Below are positions 48,441 through 56,774 of a stretch of 64,000 nt of DNA, piece after piece. A program made the position numbers and the translations under genes. Under the pieces are notes generated by a model that searched no databases, was not told the DNA's origin, and worked only from the letters and a program-made list of their open reading frames with translations. The stretch is from the NCBI GenBank assembly GCA_025059235.1, contig JANXCV010000002.1, forward strand, positions 387,268-451,267, in the 5' to 3' direction. How positions within the stretch are numbered: position 1 is the first letter of the stretch; the number at the start of each line of letters is the position of its first letter. Origin of the DNA: Candidatus Calescibacterium sp. Its GTDB lineage: Bacteria > DRYD01.

Positions 48441-49619
48441 ATGGCAGAAAATCAGAAATTTAATAAAGTAGTTAAAGCCATCTTTGGAGTAGAAAACATA
48501 GAAAAAATCCCTTCAATACTTCCTGGATTAACTATATCTGTTTTTCTAATGTTGCTTTCAATTCCCATAGCTGATGCTTTGGGGAAGATGATACTAAAAA
48601 TTCAGGGAATTGATCCTTCTGGTAAGAGCAGCCCGATATCCTCAGTTTTGGTAGCAATAATTCTTGGTATAATAGTAGCCAATACCTTTAAGCTTTCCGA
48701 TATTTTCAAAAATGGTATAGAATTCTCATTAACCAAAATTTTAAGATTAGGAATAGTATTCGTAGGGATAAAGTTGAGTATAAACGAGGTTTTGAAACTT
48801 GGATTTTGGGGAATCCCAATAGTAGCAATTGTCGTTTTTTCAGGATTGATATTTATATACTATGTCAATAAAGTTTTAAAATTGCCTGAAAAGTTGGGAA
48901 CTTTGATAGCTGCAGGAACAAGTATATGTGGTGTTACCGCAATAGTTTCAGTTTCTCCGGCAATAAAAGCGGAAAATAAAGAGATAGCCTACGCAGTCGC
49001 AAACGTCACCATATTTGGATTATTGGCAATGTTTCTATATCCATACATAGCTAAATTCTTGTTTTCCACATCAGAACAAATAGGGTTATTTTTAGGTACC
49101 GCTATTCATGAGACATCTCAGGTCGTAGGTGCAGCTCTAACTTATAAGGAAGTTTTTTCAGACGATGAAGTCTTCAAGACTGCAACGGTAACAAAATTAA
49201 CAAGGAATCTATTTCTTATCCTCGTCGTCCCATTACTCGCTTTCTTCTATATCGCTAACCAGGGAAATCAAGAAAAAGGAAAAATCAACATTATTTCTCT
49301 TATACCTACGTTTATCTTAGGATTTATTGGAATGGCAATTCTAAGGTCGATAGGTGATATTAGCCTAGCTTCTGGATCGTTAGCTCTAGGTATTTTTGAT
49401 GTTAACTCTTGGAAAAGCTTTGTCAATAGTATTGGAGATGTTTGGGGATCAAAATACTTACTGGGAACTGCTATGGCTGCTGTGGGACTCAATACTAACT
49501 TCTCTGTATTCAAAGGGATAGGAATAAAACCCTTCGTCATCGGTTTTGTAGGAGCGCTTTTCGTAGGAATTATTTCATACATCATAATCCTTATCTTAGG
49601 TCCATTTGTAAATCTGTAG
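48441..49619 (+). CDS. YeiH/UPF0324-family membrane protein (putative sulfate exporter family)
   Basis: The 392-residue protein has about 10-11 membrane helices and family stretches such as LRLGIVFVGIKLSINEVLKLG, GTSICGVTAIVSVSPAIKA with a conserved Cys, and FLGTAIHETSQVVGAALTY. UPF0324 proteins are often encoded with sulfur genes and are annotated as putative sulfate or sulfite exporters; transport has not been proved for most. Here it could remove sulfite or sulfate formed by the dioxygenase. SD AAAGGGGG precedes the ATG. Confidence 0.85.
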   Translation: MAENQKFNKVVKAIFGVENIEKIPSILPGLTISVFLMLLSIPIADALGKMILKIQGIDPSGKSSPISSVLVAIILGIIVANTFKLSDIFKNGIEFSLTKILRLGIVFVGIKLSINEVLKLGFWGIPIVAIVVFSGLIFIYYVNKVLKLPEKLGTLIAAGTSICGVTAIVSVSPAIKAENKEIAYAVANVTIFGLLAMFLYPYIAKFLFSTSEQIGLFLGTAIHETSQVVGAALTYKEVFSDDEVFKTATVTKLTRNLFLILVVPLLAFFYIANQGNQEKGKINIISLIPTFILGFIGMAILRSIGDISLASGSLALGIFDVNSWKSFVNSIGDVWGSKYLLGTAMAAVGLNTNFSVFKGIGIKPFVIGFVGALFVGIISYIIILILGPFVNL

Positions 49620-49632
49620 GAGGTGATTTCTT

Positions 49633-49932
49633 ATGCCAAATAGTGAACTAAAAATATTGGACAAAGCAGATAAGAAAGAATTGGTATCGAGGCTCTCAAA
49701 AATAGAAGGACAGGTAAGAGCCATAGTAAACATGATAGAAAAAGAAGAAAATTGCGAAATCGTAATTCACCAACTTGCAGCAGTAAGACAAGCAATACAT
49801 AAAACATTTACTTACGCTCTTTCGAAAGTTATAGACAATAACTGTCCCGCAGGTCAATGTGAAGATGAAAAATATCTAGTATTTAGAGAGAAATTAATTT
49901 CCATAACTAAACTGATAGAAAAATACCTATAG
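49633..49932 (+). CDS. cstR: CsoR/RcnR-family repressor, CstR-like persulfide sensor
   Basis: The 99-residue, all-helical protein has the DUF156 core: RLSKIEGQVRAIVNMIEKEENCEIVIHQLAAVRQAI. Cys41 and Cys71 occupy the W and Y positions of CsoR, but the copper-binding His position (four residues before the second Cys) is Ile. Loss of that His with both Cys kept is typical of CstR, which forms a di- or trisulfide bridge with persulfides and releases DNA. A third Cys (C76) follows. It lies inside the sulfur operon and likely represses it through the GGGTA repeats at 46239-46264. Confidence 0.88.
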   Translation: MPNSELKILDKADKKELVSRLSKIEGQVRAIVNMIEKEENCEIVIHQLAAVRQAIHKTFTYALSKVIDNNCPAGQCEDEKYLVFREKLISITKLIEKYL

Positions 49933-49946
49933 ATGGAAGGGGTTGA

Positions 49947-50468
49947 ATGATTATGAAAGAGAAGTCACTAAACCCTTACGTAGGAGGAGCCCTTATTGGT
50001 TTACTGGCTATAGCTCTAGCTTATTTAAGTTCTATCCTAATTGGAGAGACAAAATTTTTTGGAACCTCCACTACGTTTGCTAAAATGTCTGGTATGATTC
50101 AGAATTTGTTTTTCTCCTCGTCATCTAATGAGTATTTCAATAGAATAACCCTACGAATTGATTGGCAATTCATGTTTGTTATCGGGATATTCCTGGGTTC
50201 TCTTATAACTTCTCTCATAACAGGTAGTTTCAAAATAGAACTAGTACCACCAATTTTCAAAGAAAGATTTGGCGATAACTTTCTATTAAGGGCAACATTA
50301 GCTTTTATAGGTGGTATATTTGTGGCTTTGGGAGCTAGGTTAGCGGACGGATGCCCAAGCGGACATGGACTTAGTGGAATGATGCAGTTATCACTAAGCT
50401 CCTTACTAGCAGTAATAGTTTTCTTCACTTCCGCAATAATCTTCGCAAATTTAATCTATAGGAGGTGA
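49947..50468 (+). CDS. YeeE/YedE-family (thiosulfate transporter) N-terminal half
   Basis: The 173-residue membrane protein has about four helices and the motif GARLADGCPSGHGLSG, the conserved Cys loop of YeeE/YedE (TsuA) transporters. In TsuA both halves are in one chain; here they are separate genes that overlap at the upstream stop and downstream SD. Thiosulfate or related sulfur uptake is the known family role. ATG 49947 lies 4 nt after AAGGGG; ATG 49953 (spacing 10) is a possible alternative. Confidence 0.85.
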   Translation: MIMKEKSLNPYVGGALIGLLAIALAYLSSILIGETKFFGTSTTFAKMSGMIQNLFFSSSSNEYFNRITLRIDWQFMFVIGIFLGSLITSLITGSFKIELVPPIFKERFGDNFLLRATLAFIGGIFVALGARLADGCPSGHGLSGMMQLSLSSLLAVIVFFTSAIIFANLIYRR

Positions 50469-50473
50469 TTCAT

Positions 50474-50995
50474 ATGGAAGTTCTCCTTGGATTGGTTTTC
50501 GGAATAATTTTTGGTTCTATTCTGACTCTTGCTAAGGTAATAAGATATGAAAAGCAAGTTTCCGCAGTTTTATTTAAGGATATGACAATTATAAAGTTTA
50601 TGTTTTCTGCAGTTTTGGTAGGATCTATAGGTATAACTGTACTCTATCAGATGGGATTAATAGAATTGAACTTAAAACCGCTAGCACTAGGAGGAATTAT
50701 TATAGGAGGTATTCTTTTTGGTTTAGGTTGGTCTCTTACTGGATATTGTCCTGGTACATCTCTTGCAGCACTAGCAGAAGGAAGAATTCATGCTATCTTT
50801 GCTGTCATGGGAATGATTTTTGGATCTCTTATTTTCGCCAATTTCTACTCCTATCTAAAACCCCTAATAAACTTTGGTAACATGGGAAAATTAACGATAT
50901 ACCAAGCTTTGAATGTATCTCCCTTCGTTATTATTCTTATCCTGGCTATTTTTGCTCTAGGATTATTTTACTTTTTTGAGAAAAAGAGAATATAA
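50474..50995 (+). CDS. YeeE/YedE-family (thiosulfate transporter) C-terminal half
   Basis: The start is ATG 50474 with SD GGAGG 8 nt upstream; the in-frame GTG at 50465 is inside the SD. The 173-residue protein has about four helices and the motif GWSLTGYCPGTSLAALAEGRIHA, the second conserved Cys loop of the family. With the preceding half it should form one pore, the Cys residues passing thiosulfate along. It ends the sulfur operon; about 100 nt without a gene follow. Confidence 0.85.
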   Translation: MEVLLGLVFGIIFGSILTLAKVIRYEKQVSAVLFKDMTIIKFMFSAVLVGSIGITVLYQMGLIELNLKPLALGGIIIGGILFGLGWSLTGYCPGTSLAALAEGRIHAIFAVMGMIFGSLIFANFYSYLKPLINFGNMGKLTIYQALNVSPFVIILILAIFALGLFYFFEKKRI

Positions 50996-51094
50996 ATAAA
51001 GGTCAGGAAGAATAATTTATAGAAAAATATCATTGTCTAAAGCTTTTATGTAGAATCTTTTTTAAGACTTACAGGTGAGGAGAGGTGATGTTTT

Positions 51095-52408
51095 GTGATA
51101 AAGGTTGTAATTCTGGGAGCTGGTGGCAGAGATTTCCATAATTTTAACGTATTCTATAGGAATAAAAAAGATTATCGGGTTATTGCTTTCACAGCTACCC
51201 AAATACCTTCGATTGAAAATAGAATTTATCCACCTATCCTGGCAGGCGAAGATTATCCCAACGGTATTCCTATCTATCCCGAAGATGAATTAGAAAAAAT
51301 AATTAAGGAGTATGATATCAATGAAGTAGTTTTTTCCTATTCCGATGTTAGTCATATATATGTTATGAACTTGGCAAGTAGAGTTTTAAAAGCAGGTGCA
51401 AGCTTCAGGCTATTGTCTCCAAAAGATACGTTCTTGTATTCTTCAAAACCTGTCGTTGCCGTAACTGCAGTAAGAACTGGATGCGGAAAAAGTCAAACTT
51501 CGAGAAAAGTAGCTAAGATATTAAAAAGCATGGGATTAAAGGTCGTAGTAGTAAGACACCCTATGCCTTATGGAGATCTTTCTAAACAAGTAGTACAAAG
51601 GTTTGAAACCCTTGAAGACATTATAAAAAATAATTGTACGATTGAAGAAGGAGAGGAATACTTGCCACACATAAAAGAAGGACATGTAGTGTATGCAGGT
51701 GTTGATTATGAAAAAATTCTTAGGGAAGCTGAAAAGGAAGCAGACGTAATAGTCTGGGATGGAGGTAATAATGACTTTCCTTTCTTCTACCCTGATGTCT
51801 GGATAACTGTTTTCGATCCCCACAGACCAAATCATGAAATTACCTATTTCCCCGGTGAAGTCAATGCTCGAATGTGTAACATAGCAATTATTAACAAAGT
51901 AGATTCTTCTTCCGAGGAAAACATAAGAAAAGTTGAAGAAAATATAAAAAATATCAATCCCGATGTCATAATAGTAAGAGCTAAATCTCCTTTCAAGGTT
52001 GATAACCCACAGATGATAATGAATAAGAGAGTTGTAGTTGTTGAAGATGGTCCAACTCTTACCCATGGAGAGATGTCTTTTGGAGCAGGCTACCTAGTAG
52101 CAAAAAAATATAATTGCCAAATAGTCAGTCCGTATCCATATGCTGTTGGATCAATAAAAGAAACTTACGAAAAATATACTCAAGTTAGGGAAGTTCTACC
52201 AGCAATGGGATATTTCCCACAACAAATAAAAGAATTGGAAGAAACCATAAATAGGATGGAAGCAGATTGTGTTATCATTGCTACTCCTTTTGATATAACA
52301 AAATTGATGAAAATCAACAAACCGAGCGTTTTTGTAGAATACTACCTTGAAGAAGAAAATATAAAACTTGAGGAACTTTTAAAAGACAGAATAAGAGTCA
52401 AAACCTAA
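51095..52408 (+). CDS. Cyclic 2,3-diphosphoglycerate synthetase-like GTPase-fold protein
   Basis: The 437-residue protein has an N-terminal Rossmann-like domain (KVVILGAGGRDFHNFNV), a P-loop in AVRTGCGKSQTSRKV, and a DxxGGNND segment (VIVWDGGNND), all typical of the archaeal cyclic 2,3-diphosphoglycerate synthetase family, which is also found in many bacteria. The archaeal enzyme makes the thermoprotectant cDPG; in bacteria the product is not established. The start is GTG 51095, with an SD-like GGAGAGGTGAT upstream. The histidine kinase follows after 3 nt. Confidence 0.8.
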   Translation: MIKVVILGAGGRDFHNFNVFYRNKKDYRVIAFTATQIPSIENRIYPPILAGEDYPNGIPIYPEDELEKIIKEYDINEVVFSYSDVSHIYVMNLASRVLKAGASFRLLSPKDTFLYSSKPVVAVTAVRTGCGKSQTSRKVAKILKSMGLKVVVVRHPMPYGDLSKQVVQRFETLEDIIKNNCTIEEGEEYLPHIKEGHVVYAGVDYEKILREAEKEADVIVWDGGNNDFPFFYPDVWITVFDPHRPNHEITYFPGEVNARMCNIAIINKVDSSSEENIRKVEENIKNINPDVIIVRAKSPFKVDNPQMIMNKRVVVVEDGPTLTHGEMSFGAGYLVAKKYNCQIVSPYPYAVGSIKETYEKYTQVREVLPAMGYFPQQIKELEETINRMEADCVIIATPFDITKLMKINKPSVFVEYYLEEENIKLEELLKDRIRVKT

Positions 52409-52411
52409 TTT

Positions 52412-53602
52412 ATGGCAGAACAACTCGATTTAAAATCAATATTTGATTGTCAAGATTATATTCAAGCTAGGCTAGAAAAACAAGAAGTTATAGGGTTAAT
52501 AACTTTGGATTTATCCTCCTCTGGAATGATAAAAGAGAAACATGGATTAGAATTCTACAAAAATATTTTTTCCACTATATCCAGTTTTCTGGTCAGTTTT
52601 AAGGGAAAGATTTTTAGACAAGATGATTTGGTTTTGACTAACGACTACAGAGACGATCAGTTGATAATATTACTTATTTCTAAACCAAGATATAAAAAGG
52701 TATTGGATATATACAGCTTAAAGATAGCTGCAATAAGAATAATTTCTGAATTGAAAAGTAATATCATAAAATATAACACCGAGTTTGAAAAAATAAGAAA
52801 CATTATTGATAATATATCTTATGGTTATGCTCTGGTTAAATACGATAAGAATAAAAACATAAGAAGTATTATTTTTGATGCTTTTTCGGAAGCATATTTA
52901 AGACAGAAGTTTGATGAAATAAGCGAAAAGATTATTTCTATGGTTTCACATGAGTTAAGAACACCGCTGACATCGATAAGAGGGTTTGCCGAAACAATAC
53001 TTCAGGAAGATCTATCAAAAGAAGAAATAATGAAATTCGTCCAGATAATATACAACGAGTCGAATAGATTAAATAACTTAGTTAATGCAATCCTGGATAT
53101 ATCTAGGATCGAAGCAGCAAAAGTACACTTTAAAAGAAAAAAATTTGATATAAAAGACGTAATCGAAAACGTCCTAGAATTGTTTTATCTTAGAATTAAA
53201 TCATCAGACTTAACGATAATAAGAGAATATAGCGATGAAGAGAGCTATATTGTGTTTGCTGATGAAGAAAAGGTAGAGCAAATCCTTGTTAATCTCATAG
53301 ATAATGCAATAAAGTATACTCCATTTGGAGGAGAAATAAGGGTAGGTATTAAGAAACAGGATTCAGAAGTTTTAGTAAGTATATCTGATACGGGTATAGG
53401 AATTCCCGATAAGGATAAGCCACATATATTCGAAAAGTTTTTTAGAACTTCTGTATCTATGTCTGTCGCTCAAGGTAGTGGTTTGGGGCTTGTTATTGTA
53501 AAATACCTAGTTGAAACTCTTGGTGGTAGAATTTGGTTCGAAAGTCAACTCTCGGTAGGAACAACTTTTTATTTCACTTTGCCAGTAGATGAAACAAGAT
53601 AA
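52412..53602 (+). CDS. Soluble sensor histidine kinase with GGDEF-like N-terminal domain
   Basis: The 396-residue protein has HisKA with MVSHELRTPLTSIRGFAE (phospho-acceptor His180) and a HATPase domain with NLIDNAIKYTPFGG, SDTGIGIP and GSGLGLVIVKYLV. No membrane helix is seen. Residues about 25-90 resemble a GGDEF fold: LITLDLSSSGMIKEKHG, then FRQDDLVLTNDYRDDQLIILL, where the signature turn is YRDDQ (79-83). Such a turn lacks the GG and catalytic Glu, so it would not make c-di-GMP, but could sense a ligand. No response regulator is adjacent. It overlaps the sugar transferase gene by 14 nt. Confidence 0.88.
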   Translation: MAEQLDLKSIFDCQDYIQARLEKQEVIGLITLDLSSSGMIKEKHGLEFYKNIFSTISSFLVSFKGKIFRQDDLVLTNDYRDDQLIILLISKPRYKKVLDIYSLKIAAIRIISELKSNIIKYNTEFEKIRNIIDNISYGYALVKYDKNKNIRSIIFDAFSEAYLRQKFDEISEKIISMVSHELRTPLTSIRGFAETILQEDLSKEEIMKFVQIIYNESNRLNNLVNAILDISRIEAAKVHFKRKKFDIKDVIENVLELFYLRIKSSDLTIIREYSDEESYIVFADEEKVEQILVNLIDNAIKYTPFGGEIRVGIKKQDSEVLVSISDTGIGIPDKDKPHIFEKFFRTSVSMSVAQGSGLGLVIVKYLVETLGGRIWFESQLSVGTTFYFTLPVDETR

Positions 53603-54227
53603 CGTACCAGATATAACGCTTTTTGAAAACTTAAGTATAACTTTTTTTCAGAGAGTTCAACTTTTTATAAAGTACGTTTTGGACAGAATATTAGCTTTTA
53701 TCCTTCTAATTTTGTTATTACCTTTGTTTTTAATTATAGCTTTACTGGTATATCTTGATGATGGATGGCCAATATTTTTTGTTCAGCAAAGGGTAGGACT
53801 AAACGGAAGGATTTTCAAAATGTATAAATTTAGAACTTTTAAAATTATTCAGGAGAATAAGGATATACACACTTATAAGGGGGATCCCAGAATAACGAGG
53901 TTTGGAATTTTTCTTAGAGAAACTTCTCTGGATGAATTGCCTCAGTTATTCAATATTCTTTTAGGAGATATGAGTTTTGTTGGTCCCAGACCAAATCTAC
54001 CCGAACAATATCAACAGTTAACACATATTCAAAAGAAAAGAACTCTTATTAAACCAGGAATAACTGGTCTTGCTCAAATTAACGGTAGAAATACTATTCC
54101 CTGGGAAAAAAGAATCATTTATGATTTGATATATATAAAACATTACTCACTTTTGTTGGATATATATATTGTTCTAAAAACCCCCTTGGTTGTAATAAGA
54201 AGAGAGGGTGTGTGGGAAAAAAAATGA
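53589..54227 (+). CDS. Polyprenyl-phosphate sugar-1-phosphate transferase (PglC/WcaJ core)
   Basis: The 212-residue protein is a monotopic phosphoglycosyltransferase: a re-entrant hydrophobic helix (about 28-52) with ILLLPLFLIIALLVYLDDG, FFVQQRVGLNGRIFKMYKFRT, then the catalytic Asp-Glu in RETSLDELPQLFNILLGDMSFVGPRP and KPGITGLAQINGR. It starts a glycan on undecaprenyl phosphate. Only the catalytic core is present, as in PglC. Coupling to the histidine kinase gene suggests shared control of surface polysaccharide. Confidence 0.92.
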   Translation: MKQDNVPDITLFENLSITFFQRVQLFIKYVLDRILAFILLILLLPLFLIIALLVYLDDGWPIFFVQQRVGLNGRIFKMYKFRTFKIIQENKDIHTYKGDPRITRFGIFLRETSLDELPQLFNILLGDMSFVGPRPNLPEQYQQLTHIQKKRTLIKPGITGLAQINGRNTIPWEKRIIYDLIYIKHYSLLLDIYIVLKTPLVVIRREGVWEKK

Positions 54228-54251
54228 GTCCCACACACGTCTATCTCCTTG

Positions 54252-54473
54252 TTAATGATATGGATCGTAATCATATGTTCCGTCAGGTCCACTATATTCG
54301 TAGTAGTTTCCCCCTCCACCACCTTCAAACTCGTCTACATAATCACTGTAATCAGGACTTACTTTATCTTTTGAATCCTTTTTCCCGTCAATGTTCTCCC
54401 CTTTTTTAGGATAATCAGGTATTTTTTGGGAGTTAACAGCAAACTTATTTACTTTACCTATTGTCATTTTCAT
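54252..54473 (-). CDS. Small peptide with Gly/Tyr/Asp-rich C-terminus, precursor-like
   Basis: This 73-residue frame (or 71 from the second ATG at 54467, 8 nt after an AAAGGGGG SD) has a charged leader-like half rich in Lys, Asp and Ser, then an abrupt change at about residue 49 to EGGGGGNYYEYSGPDG and a Tyr, Asp and His-rich end. Such two-part composition is seen in ribosomally made, post-translationally modified peptides and some surface peptides. I recognise no known precursor family, and no maturase is adjacent. An isolated class I methyltransferase gene lies 1.4 kb away. Confidence 0.5.
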   Translation of the reverse strand: MKMTIGKVNKFAVNSQKIPDYPKKGENIDGKKDSKDKVSPDYSDYVDEFEGGGGGNYYEYSGPDGTYDYDPYH

Positions 54474-54607
54474 AACCCCCTTTCGTAATTAGTTTATGAA
54501 ATCAAAAAACAAATTTACTTTTCAATTTTGTAAAAAAAGTGTAAATTATGAAGTTTGAGGTAGGTAATTGAAGGATAATTTTTGTATATAAAAAAGGGGA
54601 AGGATAT

Positions 54608-55840
54608 ATGAAAATTTTGTGGGTTTTAATTATTTGTATTTTGTTGCTTATGATTCCAGCTTTGGGAATCCATCATTTTTCTTCCTTTAATATGTCGATT
54701 CCTATAAAAGGGAAACCTGTAACTTTTGGTGATTTTCTACTTTTTCTAACTTCCGACTCACGCTTAGCTATAGTTAATCAAAATTTCCAAATAGAAAAAT
54801 TTTTGAACTTTCCAAAAAATAGCTTAATAACCAATTATGCTAGCTTCATAGAGATAGCTTCATACGAATCTAAAGGATATGTAAATTATGTTAAGTTGTA
54901 CCCTAATTTGGAAACTGAAAGTTCTTCTATAAGTTTGTCTGAAGAATTAAAGAATAAAAAGGATGTGTTGTTTGTTAATAGAGATCTTCTGTTTGATGGT
55001 TCATATGTTTGGAACTTAACTAATGGAAGTAAAATCGAAGTACCATATAAAGTCAAACATATTAGTTATGATAAAGATTTTTTGTTTATCGTGGATGTTT
55101 TTGATAAGCTTCACGTATTAAATCACCAAGGACAGTCGATAGGTAAATACAATTTAGGAGCTAATATAAGCGGAATTGTGATTTTAGATGATTCCCATTT
55201 AGCTGTTTGCTCCATAAAAGGGTTATATATTATAACTAAGCCTGATTTTACAATAAAGAGGAAGTATGACTTCCCTAAGACCCCGTATGGGTTATACTAT
55301 AATTATCCATACGTGATTTTTTCTACTATTGATAAGCTCTATGTTTATGATTATTCCTCGGATAAGTTCTTATCCTTCCCCTACTATAGATTCCTACCAT
55401 CTGATATGATTTCTGAATACGAAGAATACATATGGATAGAAAATAAAAAAGTTAATATTGGTACACTTTTTTATGATGCAAGAGAAACCGAAGCTAAGAT
55501 GATTAATTTTGACTTCTGTGTTCATAATAACAAAATATATGCTCTGGTGTTAAGAAAGAAAATTTTCAACGTAAATTATTATTACTATGATTATACTTCG
55601 AAAAAGAGAGTAGCATTATTAAGGAGCTTTTATTCACATATAAGAGAAATTATTGGGGTTGATCCTCGAACAGCAGTATTTCATAACAGAGTAATCGAAA
55701 CTCAAACATCAAGATACGATAACATATATCCATATAGAAATTACAGCTACTATGACTCATTTTTAGTTTCTTGGAACAATCAATTAATCTTGCTCAAAAG
55801 TTATAAGGATTATACTTCTTTCTTTTATGTTGATTTTTAA
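54608..55840 (+). CDS. Membrane-anchored beta-propeller-like protein, unknown function
   Basis: The 410-residue protein has an N-terminal signal anchor or signal peptide (about 3-22). The remainder holds repeated short strands with Tyr, Phe and Asp, such as DFLFIVDVFDKLHVLN, DSHLAVCSIKGLYIITK, and YPYVIFSTIDKLYVYD, spaced about 40 residues apart, which suggests a beta-propeller. No enzyme motif is visible. SD AAAAGGGGAAGG precedes the ATG. It shares a 130-nt AT-rich divergent region with the small Gly/Tyr-rich peptide gene, so the two may be coregulated. Confidence 0.6.
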   Translation: MKILWVLIICILLLMIPALGIHHFSSFNMSIPIKGKPVTFGDFLLFLTSDSRLAIVNQNFQIEKFLNFPKNSLITNYASFIEIASYESKGYVNYVKLYPNLETESSSISLSEELKNKKDVLFVNRDLLFDGSYVWNLTNGSKIEVPYKVKHISYDKDFLFIVDVFDKLHVLNHQGQSIGKYNLGANISGIVILDDSHLAVCSIKGLYIITKPDFTIKRKYDFPKTPYGLYYNYPYVIFSTIDKLYVYDYSSDKFLSFPYYRFLPSDMISEYEEYIWIENKKVNIGTLFYDARETEAKMINFDFCVHNNKIYALVLRKKIFNVNYYYYDYTSKKRVALLRSFYSHIREIIGVDPRTAVFHNRVIETQTSRYDNIYPYRNYSYYDSFLVSWNNQLILLKSYKDYTSFFYVDF

Positions 55841-55848
55841 AGATACTT

Positions 55849-56637
55849 TTATTTTTGTGATGAAAGTGCATATAGATAAGCCATTGATTTTCCCCAACTA
55901 AAATAATATTTTTTTGAGAAGAGTTTTACAAGACTTTTTGGGGTGTTCAAGAATTTTTGCTTTAGCTCTCTGGGAATTGGTTTAGAGACTGTAATTATGT
56001 AAGCTTCCGAAGTCTTATCTATGATTTTTTCTATTATTCTGCGGAAAAAGTTTTCTTCAAAAGCTGTAGAGGTAATATAGAAAATAAGCGGTTTTTCTTT
56101 TAACTCTTCCATTTTGCTTTCCAAAAATTCTTCTACATCCATCTTCAAAAATCTTAAATCTAACAGGAAAAATAGGCTAAGTATTTTTTTTATGTTATTC
56201 GATTTATTGATAAAAGTTAGTATGTTATCTACTCCTATTGATTTAAGGTTAAAAAGTATGCTTGCTGTAAATATTGTTTTTCCTGTTCCACATCCCAGAT
56301 CAATAAAAATACTGTTTTCTATAGACGTTATTTCTTTCAAATCTTTTAGAATGTTATAGGTAGTTACGTAGGGGGTTTCTCCGTAGGTATAATTTTCGGA
56401 ATTTGAAATTTTGAATTTTTTTATTTCTAGTTTTACCACCCATCTGGGAGGAAGGAAAAAATATTCGTAGAAAACTAGAAACTTTAATAGCAGTAATTTC
56501 AAGTAATCTAAGGGTTTATGAAAAAAAATTTTGATGTCTGACAAAGATAAAACGAAATTGTAAATATAGTACCATATCCCGATGAGCAAAAGTTCAAGAA
56601 ATTCTAGTATAATTCTCAAGGTAAAATTAAAATTCAT
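55849..56637 (-). CDS. Membrane-tethered class I SAM-dependent methyltransferase-like protein
   Basis: The 262-residue protein starts with one or two hydrophobic helices (about 5-50), then a soluble class I methyltransferase domain with motif I FIDLGCGTGKTIFTASI, an acidic residue after strand 2 (IGVDNI), and a LRFLKMDVEEFL motif after strand 3. The substrate is unknown. The gene converges on the propeller-like gene with 8 nt between stops, so no terminator separates them. No SD is clear. Confidence 0.7.
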   Translation of the reverse strand: MNFNFTLRIILEFLELLLIGIWYYIYNFVLSLSDIKIFFHKPLDYLKLLLLKFLVFYEYFFLPPRWVVKLEIKKFKISNSENYTYGETPYVTTYNILKDLKEITSIENSIFIDLGCGTGKTIFTASILFNLKSIGVDNILTFINKSNNIKKILSLFFLLDLRFLKMDVEEFLESKMEELKEKPLIFYITSTAFEENFFRRIIEKIIDKTSEAYIITVSKPIPRELKQKFLNTPKSLVKLFSKKYYFSWGKSMAYLYALSSQK

Positions 56638-56774
56638 AGTAGACTATAAATCTTCCTTCTTCGATAGGATACAAAATCTAAGATAGATTGAATAAAAATT
56701 TACAAAAAGTTAAAAATTACAAATAGAATTAGAGTTAAAATTTCCGGTCATAAAAATCTGAGGAGGTGTGTTAT

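Noticed and set aside
49633..49932. CsoR copper repressor
   Set aside because: The copper-binding His position is Ile and the operon handles sulfur, so a CstR-type persulfide sensor fits better.
51536..52066. Minus-strand 176-residue frame within the cDPG synthetase-like gene
   Set aside because: It is the antisense shadow of a well-conserved gene and has no SD or recognisable motif.
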